This document shows, piece after piece, positions 6,276 through 12,445 of a DNA stretch of 16,133 nt. Made by a program: the position numbers and the translations under genes. Below the pieces are notes generated by a model. The model saw only the letters and a list, made by a program, of their open reading frames with translations, ran no database searches and was not told the origin of the DNA. This DNA comes from Candidatus Collierbacteria bacterium (GTDB lineage Bacteria; Patescibacteriota; Microgenomatia; UBA1400; MFAQ01), in contig CAIQPO010000026.1 in assembly GCA_903873735.1 (NCBI GenBank), forward strand, positions 1 through 16,133. Direction: 5' to 3'. The stretch's first letter is position 1; every line of letters starts with the position of its first letter.

Positions 6276-6283
6276 TATAAAAT
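6276..6283 (+). promoter_or_regulatory. -10 region of ung immediately after the terminator
   Basis: TATAAAAT starts one base after the terminator T run and ends 8 nt before the ung ATG, suggesting a leaderless start. A short AAGGA (6284-6288) lies only 3 nt before the ATG, too close to be a typical SD site. Any -35 box would fall within the preceding terminator stem-loop, where none is recognised. Confidence 0.5.
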
Positions 6284-6291
6284 AAGGATTA

Positions 6292-6954
6292 ATGGAAATC
6301 AGACTAGATGAGAGCTGGAAAGCATTGCTAAGAGATGAAATTGAAAAAACATACTTCAAAAGTCTTACTGATTTCGTTCGATCTGAATATCTATCCACCA
6401 CTATTTATCCTCCCCCCAAATTTATCTTTAATGCCCTAGACAGTCTTCCAGTTGATCAAGTAAAGGTGGTCATTCTTGGACAAGATCCATATCATGGACC
6501 AGGTCAAGCTCATGGACTCTCATTTTCAGTGCCAGACGGAATTAAGCCACCTCCATCACTTCAAAATATCTACAAGGAGATAAAGAGTGACTTGGGAAAA
6601 GAGATACCTCAGTCAGGTAATCTGGAGAAATGGGTAAAGCAGGGAGTTCTGCTCTTAAACGCCACTCTTACTGTCCGTGCTCACCAGGCAGGATCACACC
6701 AAAATCATGGCTGGGAACAATTTACCGATACAATTATCCAAAAGCTATCAGAAAATAAATCAAATTTAGTCTTTATGCTTTGGGGGGCATATGCCCAAAA
6801 AAAGGGGTCCGTAATTAAATCTTCAAATCACTTAATCTTAAAAGCTCCTCACCCTAGTCCATTTTCTGCACATTCAGGGTTTTTCGGCTGTAAGCATTTC
6901 AGCCAAACAAACAGCTACCTAATGAGTCAAGGTATTTCTCCAATAGATTGGTAA
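6292..6954 (+). CDS. ung: Uracil-DNA glycosylase, family 1
   Basis: A 220-residue protein with the length of bacterial Ung (E. coli 229). It removes uracil from DNA arising from cytosine deamination or dUTP incorporation, starting base excision repair. Both family-1 signatures are intact: the water-activating loop GQDPYHG (63-69, catalytic Asp65) and the minor-groove loop HPSPFSAHSGFFG (187-199, catalytic His187). The uracil-pocket region SFSVP (77-81), PPPSLQNIYKEI (86-97) and the strand GVLLLNATLTV (118-128) also match. The gene appears to be expressed from its own -10 region after the terminator of the 5637 gene. Confidence 0.97.
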   Translation: MEIRLDESWKALLRDEIEKTYFKSLTDFVRSEYLSTTIYPPPKFIFNALDSLPVDQVKVVILGQDPYHGPGQAHGLSFSVPDGIKPPPSLQNIYKEIKSDLGKEIPQSGNLEKWVKQGVLLLNATLTVRAHQAGSHQNHGWEQFTDTIIQKLSENKSNLVFMLWGAYAQKKGSVIKSSNHLILKAPHPSPFSAHSGFFGCKHFSQTNSYLMSQGISPIDW

Positions 6955-6967
6955 GTAAAGTAGCGTT

Positions 6968-6973
6968 TATAAT
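6968..6973 (+). promoter_or_regulatory. TATAAT -10 box before the ZIP transporter gene
   Basis: A perfect TATAAT ends 13 nt before the ATG at 6987, giving a leader of only about 6 nt. No convincing -35 box is seen. Confidence 0.5.
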
Positions 6974-6986
6974 TACTCCTGCCACT

Positions 6987-7748
6987 ATGCACTCCAATAT
7001 CATCATTCCTATTCTCCTTACATTTTTCGCTGGGTTGTGTACTTTGGTAGGAAGTTTAGTATTCCTTTTAGGCTCAAGATTGTCAGATAAGGTGCTGTCC
7101 TTCTTTTTAGGTCTTTCTGCTGGCGCAATGGTCTATCTTTCCTTTTTAGAGCTCATGCCACTTGCAATCAAAGGAGTAGGCTTTTTTTCAGCAAATATTT
7201 ATTTCTTCTTAGGTATCCTAATTATTGGGACGATAGATTTACTCATACCTCACCATCCTGATGCCGAGCAGGTGGTAGAGCGTCAAAAATTCCAAAAACT
7301 CCTTAAGTCTGGCTATTTAGTAGCTTTGGGTATCGCCATACACAACTTTCCAGAAGGTATCGCCGTATTTATGAGCTCATATGGAAATCTTAAGTTCGGC
7401 TCAATCATCGCTCTTTCTACAGCAGTCCACAACATACCTGAGGGAATTGCTGTTGCTAGTCCTGTGTACTTTGCTACCAAAAGTAAAAGGAAAGCTTTTC
7501 TATACTCATTTTTAGCGGGCATTGCCGAGCCTCTCGGGGCAGTAGTTGCCTTTCTGCTACTCAAGCCATACATTTCCGACTACACAATTGCGGCTGTATT
7601 CGCAGTAGTTGCCGGCATAATGACATACATCAGTTTTGATGAGCTTCTACCATCATGCTTTGAGCATTGTCAGGGGCATGTGGCCATGACAGGAATAGGT
7701 CTAGGTATGGCAATAATTGCACTTAGCCTAGGGTTAATGCCCATCTAA
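6987..7748 (+). CDS. zupT: ZIP-family divalent metal transporter (ZupT-like)
   Basis: A 253-residue membrane protein with about eight hydrophobic segments, matching ZupT in length (about 257). ZIP proteins bring Zn2+ and sometimes Fe2+ or Mn2+ into the cytoplasm. The metal-site helices are intact: HNFPEG (119-124) and HNIPEG (148-153), with the EPLGA turn (181-185) and DELLP (218-222) of this subfamily. A short loop rich in His and acidic residues (HHPDAEQ, 89-95) may bind metal. The ATG at 6987 is chosen because the frame open upstream of it overlaps the end of ung and the TATAAT box. It lies 32 bp after ung. Confidence 0.92.
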   Translation: MHSNIIIPILLTFFAGLCTLVGSLVFLLGSRLSDKVLSFFLGLSAGAMVYLSFLELMPLAIKGVGFFSANIYFFLGILIIGTIDLLIPHHPDAEQVVERQKFQKLLKSGYLVALGIAIHNFPEGIAVFMSSYGNLKFGSIIALSTAVHNIPEGIAVASPVYFATKSKRKAFLYSFLAGIAEPLGAVVAFLLLKPYISDYTIAAVFAVVAGIMTYISFDELLPSCFEHCQGHVAMTGIGLGMAIIALSLGLMPI

Positions 7749-7757
7749 CCAATAGTG

Positions 7758-7763
7758 TATATT
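7758..7763 (+). promoter_or_regulatory. -10 box of the hydrolase-lipoprotein frame
   Basis: TATATT ends 8 nt before the ATG at 7772, with no SD site, again a leaderless layout. Confidence 0.45.
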
Positions 7764-7771
7764 TACTTACA

Positions 7772-8848
7772 ATGATTGATGTTTTAGTTTTACCTGGCTT
7801 TAATATCAAAAATAAAGAATGGGCGCAAGAAGTGGTAGAGGCTCTTAAACCACTCGCCAATAATATCCAATATTTTTCTTGGCCTCACTGGCAATCTGAT
7901 AGTGTAAAAAGTGGGTGGGCTGACACAGTAGCAGAAGAAATATCCAAAAATCTTTCTCAGCATACAGTCATCATTGCCAAATCTATTGGCACGTTAGTGG
8001 CAGCCAAGGTTGCAAAAATGTCTCCGTCAAATATTTCCAAGATAATTCTTTGTGGAGTGCCCACAAACGACCTCACGACTGTAGACCTGAAGCAATATCA
8101 ATCACTTTCAGTCTTTAATAGTCAAAACATCATTTGTTTTCAAAATAACCGGGATCCACACGGAAGCTCTCAGCAAATTCAGCAATTCTTTGCATCAATA
8201 AATTTAAATATTCAGATAGTTTCCAAAGACAGATCTGATCATGATTACCCGTACTTTGAAGATTATTTAGCTTTTATTCAAGATAGATATACTGTAATTA
8301 TTAATACAACTATTATGCAAAATAAAATCTTGTTTGCGGTTTTAGCGGGGGTAATATTTTCAGGGTGTTTGCCTTCACAGGGGAAAATTGAAATCAATTC
8401 AAATCAGTCGGAATCAAAAAAAATCGAACAGGCAGCAAAGCTGAGCTCAATTATAAGTAGCGGTGGAAACGCACTATGCAATATTTCATCAAAAGATGAT
8501 CCAAAATCATCTACGACGATGTATATTTCGGGAAAAAAGATGAAAATTGTCGGCACTGATACTCCAGATGGTAAAAAAGGATACATCTTAAACGATGGAG
8601 AATACACCTATATTTGGGCAGAAGGAGAAAAGGAAGGCTTTAAGACAAAAAATACACCAACACCAGCAACTACAGATTCAGACAAAGACGAAGCTGCCAT
8701 GTATACATCTGAAGACTATGCAGGTTCTTACGAAGATGAAAGTAAGTACACAGTAAGCTGCGATATCGGCAAAGCCGCAGATAGCGAATTCACTCCTCCG
8801 TCTACAGTCAAATTCTCAGACCCATTAGAAATGATTAAAAACAAATAA
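7772..8848 (+). CDS. RBBP9/YdeN-like alpha/beta hydrolase running in frame into a lipoprotein
   Basis: One 358-codon open frame holds two unlike parts. Residues 1 to about 172 resemble the small serine hydrolases of the RBBP9/YdeN group: an early VLVLPGF strand, nucleophile Ser71 in AKSIGT, probable acid Asp128 in NRDPHGS and probable base His157 in RSDHDYPYF. Substrate is unknown. Residues 182-358 form a complete lipoprotein with its own Met, signal peptide and lipobox. The nine joining codons (YTVIINTTI, 173-181) look like untranslated A+T-rich leader rather than a domain linker, and a normal hydrolase of this group would end near residue 170-175. The likeliest reading is two genes whose first stop codon was lost by mutation or sequence error; a real fusion would anchor a cytoplasmic hydrolase to an outside domain. 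Confidence 0.75.
   Translation: MIDVLVLPGFNIKNKEWAQEVVEALKPLANNIQYFSWPHWQSDSVKSGWADTVAEEISKNLSQHTVIIAKSIGTLVAAKVAKMSPSNISKIILCGVPTNDLTTVDLKQYQSLSVFNSQNIICFQNNRDPHGSSQQIQQFFASINLNIQIVSKDRSDHDYPYFEDYLAFIQDRYTVIINTTIMQNKILFAVLAGVIFSGCLPSQGKIEINSNQSESKKIEQAAKLSSIISSGGNALCNISSKDDPKSSTTMYISGKKMKIVGTDTPDGKKGYILNDGEYTYIWAEGEKEGFKTKNTPTPATTDSDKDEAAMYTSEDYAGSYEDESKYTVSCDIGKAADSEFTPPSTVKFSDPLEMIKNK
8315..8848 (+). CDS. Putative surface lipoprotein (internal start in the hydrolase frame)
   Basis: From the ATG at 8315 the product is 177 residues: MQNK, a hydrophobic stretch ILFAVLAGVIF and then SGC, a plausible lipobox with Cys18 as the lipidated residue. The mature part is polar and acidic, with Ser/Lys/Asp/Thr-rich spacers, a Cys55/Cys149 pair, and a central strand-rich part (about 66-110) with MYISGKKMKIVG and YILNDGEYTYIWAEG. 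No catalytic motif is evident. A+T-rich -10-like sequence (TATTAA, 8299-8304) lies upstream and no SD site. The stop is one base before the DegV start, so these two genes are coupled. The exported domain's ligand is unknown. Confidence 0.65.
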   Translation: MQNKILFAVLAGVIFSGCLPSQGKIEINSNQSESKKIEQAAKLSSIISSGGNALCNISSKDDPKSSTTMYISGKKMKIVGTDTPDGKKGYILNDGEYTYIWAEGEKEGFKTKNTPTPATTDSDKDEAAMYTSEDYAGSYEDESKYTVSCDIGKAADSEFTPPSTVKFSDPLEMIKNK

Positions 8849-8849
8849 T

Positions 8850-9713
8850 ATGTCAAAAGAAACAAGAATTTTTGTCGACGGAGGTTGTTCAATTCACCCA
8901 GAAGATGAGATAGCAGTTGAGGCTGGGGTCCAGATTGTACCTCTGGATGTTAAGTTTCTTGAGGGGAAAAATTGGGTGAGCTATCAAGGTACTGAATTAT
9001 CTGCAGATGAGTTTTACAGAAGAATGAGAGAAAGCTCCACTCTACCCCAAACTAGCGGTGCCATATCTGGAAGATTAGTTGAAAGATTTCAGCAGCTACC
9101 TCCCGAATCTCAAGCAGTATCGGTACACATAACCTCTCAGCACTCCGTATCATACGAGTCGGGAATGATTGCCAAGAATGTCATCAGCGAAACAAGACCT
9201 GATCTGCTCATCGAGGTATTAGACTCAAAATCATTGTCTCTAGGCGGTTGGTTTTTGGTAGAGCAGGCAGCAGTCCTGGCCAGAGGTGGAGCCAGTATTG
9301 AAGAGATAAAAGATAGTGTTCTCTCAAATATCCCCAAGGTTGATGTGTTTGCTATGGTAGCTAATCTCAATAATTTAGTTAAGGGTGGAAGAGTTTCTGG
9401 TTTTCAGGGTTTTATTGGTGGCTTGCTCCAGATGAATCCAATTATGGTCGTAGAAAACGGAAAAGTAACCCCTCTGTCTAAGCCTAGAACTGTCTCAAAG
9501 GCTAAAAAAGAGCTGGTTTCAAGAGTGGAAAATACTTCAGCAGACATTGTCAGATTGGGTGTGCTTCATACAAACGGACTTGAAAATGCTCTTGAGGTAA
9601 AAGAGGCGATATCTGCTTTTTACGATGGTGAAATAATTGTACGCGAAGCTGGTCCAGTTTTTGGTGTTCACCTGGGTGAGGGTGGTGTGGGCGTTGCATT
9701 ACTAACAAAATAA
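8850..9713 (+). CDS. DegV-family fatty-acid-binding protein
   Basis: A 287-residue protein of DegV family length. DegV proteins bind a fatty acid in a cleft between two alpha/beta domains and in some bacteria supply fatty acids to a kinase partner (FakB). Family landmarks are visible: IFVDGGCSI (7-15) at the start, LPQTSGAISG (65-74), ITSQHSVSYESG (94-105) where relatives have a serine-rich SSxLSGTYQS loop, VLDSKSLSLGG (123-133) and NLVKGGRVSG. The SSxLSGT loop is altered, so the usual ligand set may not be conserved. It begins one base after the lipoprotein stop and ends two bases before the next gene. No FakA-like kinase is in the window. Confidence 0.9.
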   Translation: MSKETRIFVDGGCSIHPEDEIAVEAGVQIVPLDVKFLEGKNWVSYQGTELSADEFYRRMRESSTLPQTSGAISGRLVERFQQLPPESQAVSVHITSQHSVSYESGMIAKNVISETRPDLLIEVLDSKSLSLGGWFLVEQAAVLARGGASIEEIKDSVLSNIPKVDVFAMVANLNNLVKGGRVSGFQGFIGGLLQMNPIMVVENGKVTPLSKPRTVSKAKKELVSRVENTSADIVRLGVLHTNGLENALEVKEAISAFYDGEIIVREAGPVFGVHLGEGGVGVALLTK

Positions 9714-9715
9714 TT

Positions 9716-10108
9716 ATGGATATATTACGAACATACCTTACTTCATTAATAGTATTTCTAGGTATTGATGCTGTTTGGCTAGGAGTAGTCGCTAGAAATT
9801 TTTACCCAAAGCACATCGGGCATTTAATGTCTGATAAGCCGAACCTCCTAGTCGCCTTAGTCTTTTATCTAATCTATATTTTCGGTTTGGTTTTTCTAGT
9901 ATTAATTCCAAACAGAGAATCAGGTATGACCAAGACACTGTTGCTAGCAGCACTTTACGGCTTATGCACTTACGCTACTTACGATCTCACTAATCAAGCC
10001 ACACTTAAGTCATGGCCACCTTTAGTGACAGTGATAGATCTTATCTGGGGTACCGCCCTAACCACCGCAGTTGCAGGCATTACACTCCTCATACTGAGGA
10101 AGGTTTAG
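9716..10108 (+). CDS. DUF2177-family membrane protein
   Basis: A 130-residue protein with four hydrophobic segments (about 5-25, 44-64, 73-88, 102-127). It contains the family hallmark YATYDLTNQATLKSWP (86-101), followed by VIDLIWG. The family is widespread in bacteria and has no established function. It begins two bases after degV, and its TAG stop directly abuts the stop of the gene on the opposite strand with no base between. Confidence 0.9.
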   Translation: MDILRTYLTSLIVFLGIDAVWLGVVARNFYPKHIGHLMSDKPNLLVALVFYLIYIFGLVFLVLIPNRESGMTKTLLLAALYGLCTYATYDLTNQATLKSWPPLVTVIDLIWGTALTTAVAGITLLILRKV

Positions 10109-10882
10109 TTATTTCTTTGGTGGTAGAGGAATAAATATGCTGGTTTTCTTCTTATATTCCTCGAAGTCTTTTCTGCCAGCATATTTCTTCTCCAGCAAAG
10201 GCACCCCAGATACAAATAACAACAATACCATAATAAGGATCGGAGACACAGCCCCTAAAATCCACTGAGATGACCCTGCGCTTACAATCCAAATGCTCCA
10301 CCACATCAGCGATTCTCCAAAATAATTTGGGTGTCTGGAATATTTCCACAGCCCTGACTGCATTAATTTTCCTTTGTTGCTTGGATTGCTGATAAACACT
10401 CTTAGTTGGTGATCACCAACAGCTTCAAAAAAGAAACCAACAAACCATAGTAATATTCCAAACAAATTAACCAAAGAGAAGCTAGTCATTTCACTAGCAC
10501 CCATAATAATAATCGGTAAAGAAATAAGGAGCATCATAGTTCCTTGAAGAAGAAAAACCTGCAAATAAGATCTCAACACAAAATATTTACCCCACGACTC
10601 TCTCCAAGCAGCATATCTTCTGTCCTCAGGTCCAGAACTAATTCTTCCAAATATGTGACTAGCTAGCCTGAATCCCCATATAGACACCAACAAAGCTGCC
10701 ACCAGCAGGAGATTGACATCCAACTGATTTCTGTAGACATATACAAGCCATGAAAGAAATACAAAGCCAAGACCCCACGCAAGATCAGCCACATCATTTC
10801 GTTTGAGTACTAGAGATACAACAAACCAAGTGCTCATGTAAAGAAACACACAGACAGCGCAGAGAAAAAATAGTTCTAACAT
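10109..10882 (-). CDS. DUF1295 / isoprenylcysteine-methyltransferase-like membrane enzyme
   Basis: A 257-residue polytopic membrane protein with about six to seven hydrophobic segments. The C-terminal part has the superfamily signature LWKYSRHPNYFGESLMWW (178-195), which in the ICMT/steroid-5-alpha-reductase superfamily forms the cofactor site, and it ends in EKKYAGRKDFEEYKKKTSIF (231-250), also typical. The upstream VADLAWGLGF (31-40) and RISSGPEDRRYAAWRE (80-95) segments are characteristic of DUF1295 members. The likely activity is either reduction of a lipid double bond with NADPH or methylation with S-adenosylmethionine; the sequence does not decide which. It is convergent with the DUF2177 gene and divergent from the next gene across only 21 bp. 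Confidence 0.87.
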   Translation of the reverse strand: MLELFFLCAVCVFLYMSTWFVVSLVLKRNDVADLAWGLGFVFLSWLVYVYRNQLDVNLLLVAALLVSIWGFRLASHIFGRISSGPEDRRYAAWRESWGKYFVLRSYLQVFLLQGTMMLLISLPIIIMGASEMTSFSLVNLFGILLWFVGFFFEAVGDHQLRVFISNPSNKGKLMQSGLWKYSRHPNYFGESLMWWSIWIVSAGSSQWILGAVSPILIMVLLLFVSGVPLLEKKYAGRKDFEEYKKKTSIFIPLPPKK

Positions 10883-10887
10883 ACTTT

Positions 10888-10895
10888 AATATAAT
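10888..10895. promoter_or_regulatory. Overlapping divergent -10 boxes in a 21-bp gap
   Basis: TATAAT on the plus strand (10890-10895) lies 8 nt before the ATG at 10904, and TATATT on the minus strand (10893-10888) lies 5 nt before the ATG at 10882. The boxes share four base pairs. For the minus-strand gene, TTGCCT at 10916-10911 gives a 17-bp spacer and lies inside the opposite gene. Confidence 0.5.
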
Positions 10896-10903
10896 CATTA
10901 TTG

Positions 10904-11425
10904 ATGGATAAGGCAAAATTAAAGACTGAAGTAGTTGTTAATGACAAAATGCAGACAGGTTATGTTTATTATCTTTCTGAACCAGAAGGGAAAAATTTCA
11001 GATATGACTTCAAACCACAGCTATCTCCAAAAGATATGCTTGAAATGGGCGTCTTTGGAGGAAAATACATGACAGATTGCAAAGATGAGTTTCCAAAAGA
11101 CTGGTTTGTAAACGCCAAGCTATGCCAAGAGAAACATGATCCTACCTTAAATTATTTTGGTGTAAATGCTAGTGCCCCTCTTTCATACTGGGTCAAAAAA
11201 GGATGGATTTATCATGAAGATCCTAGGGGTTGGTTCCAATGGTACTGTCGATATTATCGTGGAAGAAGAATTGAAGCAGAAGATGATAGACAAATAAAAA
11301 GATGGATTTCATTTAAGAGGCATTTATCACAACTTATAAAAAATTGTTTTCCAGGAGATTTGAATTGTAGAAAAAAACAAAGACAAGCACTGCTACACTG
11401 GGCATACGATACGACGATAATCTAG
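10904..11425 (+). CDS. Conserved-looking protein of unknown function, 173 aa
   Basis: The ATG at 10904 is preferred to the adjacent in-frame TTG because TATAAT lies 8 nt upstream of it. The product is soluble, basic toward its C-terminus and rich in aromatic residues. The central part has a dense invariant-looking motif, RGWFQWYCRYYRGRR (108-122), followed by EDDRQIKRWISFKRH (126-140). Cysteines stand at 59, 74, 115, 148 and 155, the last two in NCFPGDLNC, which could bind metal. An earlier LSPKDMLEMGVFGGKYM segment (40-56) also looks functional. I have seen this pattern in uncharacterised proteins of bacteria and some eukaryotes but cannot name a family. The Arg/Trp/Tyr-rich motif would suit nucleic-acid or nucleotide contact, which is only a guess. 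It is a single-gene unit. Confidence 0.75.
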   Translation: MDKAKLKTEVVVNDKMQTGYVYYLSEPEGKNFRYDFKPQLSPKDMLEMGVFGGKYMTDCKDEFPKDWFVNAKLCQEKHDPTLNYFGVNASAPLSYWVKKGWIYHEDPRGWFQWYCRYYRGRRIEAEDDRQIKRWISFKRHLSQLIKNCFPGDLNCRKKQRQALLHWAYDTTII

Positions 11426-11430
11426 CGCAT

Positions 11431-11459
11431 TTGAAACAATTATAGGATTTTGGTAAAAT
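11431..11459 (+). promoter_or_regulatory. Sigma-70-type promoter of the CPBP gene
   Basis: TTGAAA (11431-11436), 17-bp spacer, TAAAAT (11454-11459), followed by a leader of about 38 nt with GGAGGT at 11494-11499, 4 nt before the ATG. Confidence 0.75.
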
Positions 11460-11473
11460 CTCTCTACCAAAAT
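11447..11473. promoter_or_regulatory. Palindromic operator candidate over the CPBP promoter
   Basis: A perfect inverted repeat ATTTTGGTA (11447-11455) / TACCAAAAT (11465-11473), 9-bp arms and 9-bp spacer. It spans the -10 box and the expected transcription start, so most of the left arm is not transcribed. This favours a protein-binding site over an RNA hairpin. Confidence 0.55.
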
Positions 11474-11503
11474 AAAGTTCCTTAACACACATCGGAGGTA
11501 TGA

Positions 11504-12397
11504 ATGGCCGAAAAGCAGACCAAACCTGCTGTCAACACACCAGAGTTTTATGTAAGTCTCATTTTTCTCTTTCTGGTTTTACTTGTTCTAAACTGGGCAT
11601 TTCCCAACGTCCTGCCCTTTGAGGTCTTTGAGTTTTTCAAATGGGAGTTTTCTTGGGGGACATTCTTAAAAACTCCTTGGATGCTCTTGCTCTTTGGTCC
11701 AGTGCTAGCACTTATTGGTGCCGCCTCTACCCGATACTCACCAATCCAGCGGTACAAAATACTTCGCGAGGCTGGTGACGACTTCTGGACCAGCGTCAAG
11801 GCGGGAATATTTGAAGAGATTAGCTTTCGCTGGCTACTCTTCTTCTACATGATTTTCATTTTCACTGGATACGAGCATCTCCACGATTGGCTCTCCACAA
11901 TCAGCCTCATGACTGCATTTATGTCCTGGCCATGGTGGGCAATACTGCTAGCAGTAATATTCTTAAATTTTGCCGCTGCAATCTGTTTCGCCATTGCCAA
12001 AGATAAAGATGTTGGGTGCACGATTTCCCTGATCTTTCTTGTGTGGGGAATTCTCTTCGTGCTGGTGAATGGTGCCATCACTGTGATGATTACCAAGTGG
12101 CTTTACATCGAAGCGCTAATCCCCTTCACCAACTGGATCACGGCCGGCTGGCTTTCTACCCAGCTCACCGAATATGGTTGGATAGTAGCTGCAGCCATCA
12201 TCAGCAGCAACTGGCGCTTTGGCTCAGGCCACATCTACCAAGGCTGTGTCGGTTTCGTAAATAGCTGGGTCCTGGGGATGCTGTTTTTCTTCATCATGTT
12301 CAACTTCGGCTTACCCCTGGCGATTCTGCTCCACGCCCTTTACGACATCGTTCTCACCTTCATCCAGTACACTGATGCACTACTGGAGTCTGTCTAA
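11504..12397 (+). CDS. CPBP-family intramembrane metalloprotease
   Basis: A 297-residue membrane protein with about seven or eight hydrophobic segments. CPBP (CaaX protease and bacteriocin-processing, Rce1/Abi) enzymes cleave peptides within the membrane. The three conserved motifs can be placed: FEEISFRW (103-110) with the EExxxR glutamates 104/105 and Arg109, then WRFGSGHIYQG (237-247) with His243, and LLHALYD (275-281) with His277 and Asp281. A long insertion of hydrophobic helices (about 145-205) separates motif 1 from motif 2. Start chosen for GGAGGT 4 nt upstream; a second ATG at 11500 is out of frame. The gene has its own promoter, palindromic operator candidate and terminator, so it is an independently regulated unit. 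G+C is higher than in its neighbours. Bacterial members serve in immunity to bacteriocins or in peptide maturation; the substrate here cannot be told. Confidence 0.85.
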   Translation: MAEKQTKPAVNTPEFYVSLIFLFLVLLVLNWAFPNVLPFEVFEFFKWEFSWGTFLKTPWMLLLFGPVLALIGAASTRYSPIQRYKILREAGDDFWTSVKAGIFEEISFRWLLFFYMIFIFTGYEHLHDWLSTISLMTAFMSWPWWAILLAVIFLNFAAAICFAIAKDKDVGCTISLIFLVWGILFVLVNGAITVMITKWLYIEALIPFTNWITAGWLSTQLTEYGWIVAAAIISSNWRFGSGHIYQGCVGFVNSWVLGMLFFFIMFNFGLPLAILLHALYDIVLTFIQYTDALLESV

Positions 12398-12405
12398 CTT
12401 TTTAT

Positions 12406-12430
12406 GCGCCTCTTTATAGAGGCGCTTTTT
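12406..12430 (+). terminator. Intrinsic terminator of the CPBP gene
   Basis: An 8-bp perfect stem GCGCCTCT/AGAGGCGC with a TTAT loop (12406-12425) and five T. It begins 8 bp after the CPBP stop. An ATG at 12404 in the ATPase frame lies against it, which makes that ATG an unlikely translation start. Confidence 0.93.
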
Positions 12431-12445
12431 GTCGTAAGATTGGTT

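Noticed and set aside
5520..6401. Minus-strand open frame of 293 codons over the 5637 gene and start of ung
   Set aside because: It crosses a promoter, a terminator and the start of ung, with no start signals of its own.
6948..6986. TTG at 6948 as start of the ZIP transporter
   Set aside because: It would overlap the end of ung and place the TATAAT box inside the gene; the ATG at 6987 fits ZupT length.
12404..12445. ATG at 12404 as the start of the Mg2+ ATPase
   Set aside because: It abuts and then reads through the CPBP terminator hairpin and has no start signal; 12446 or 12473 fit better.
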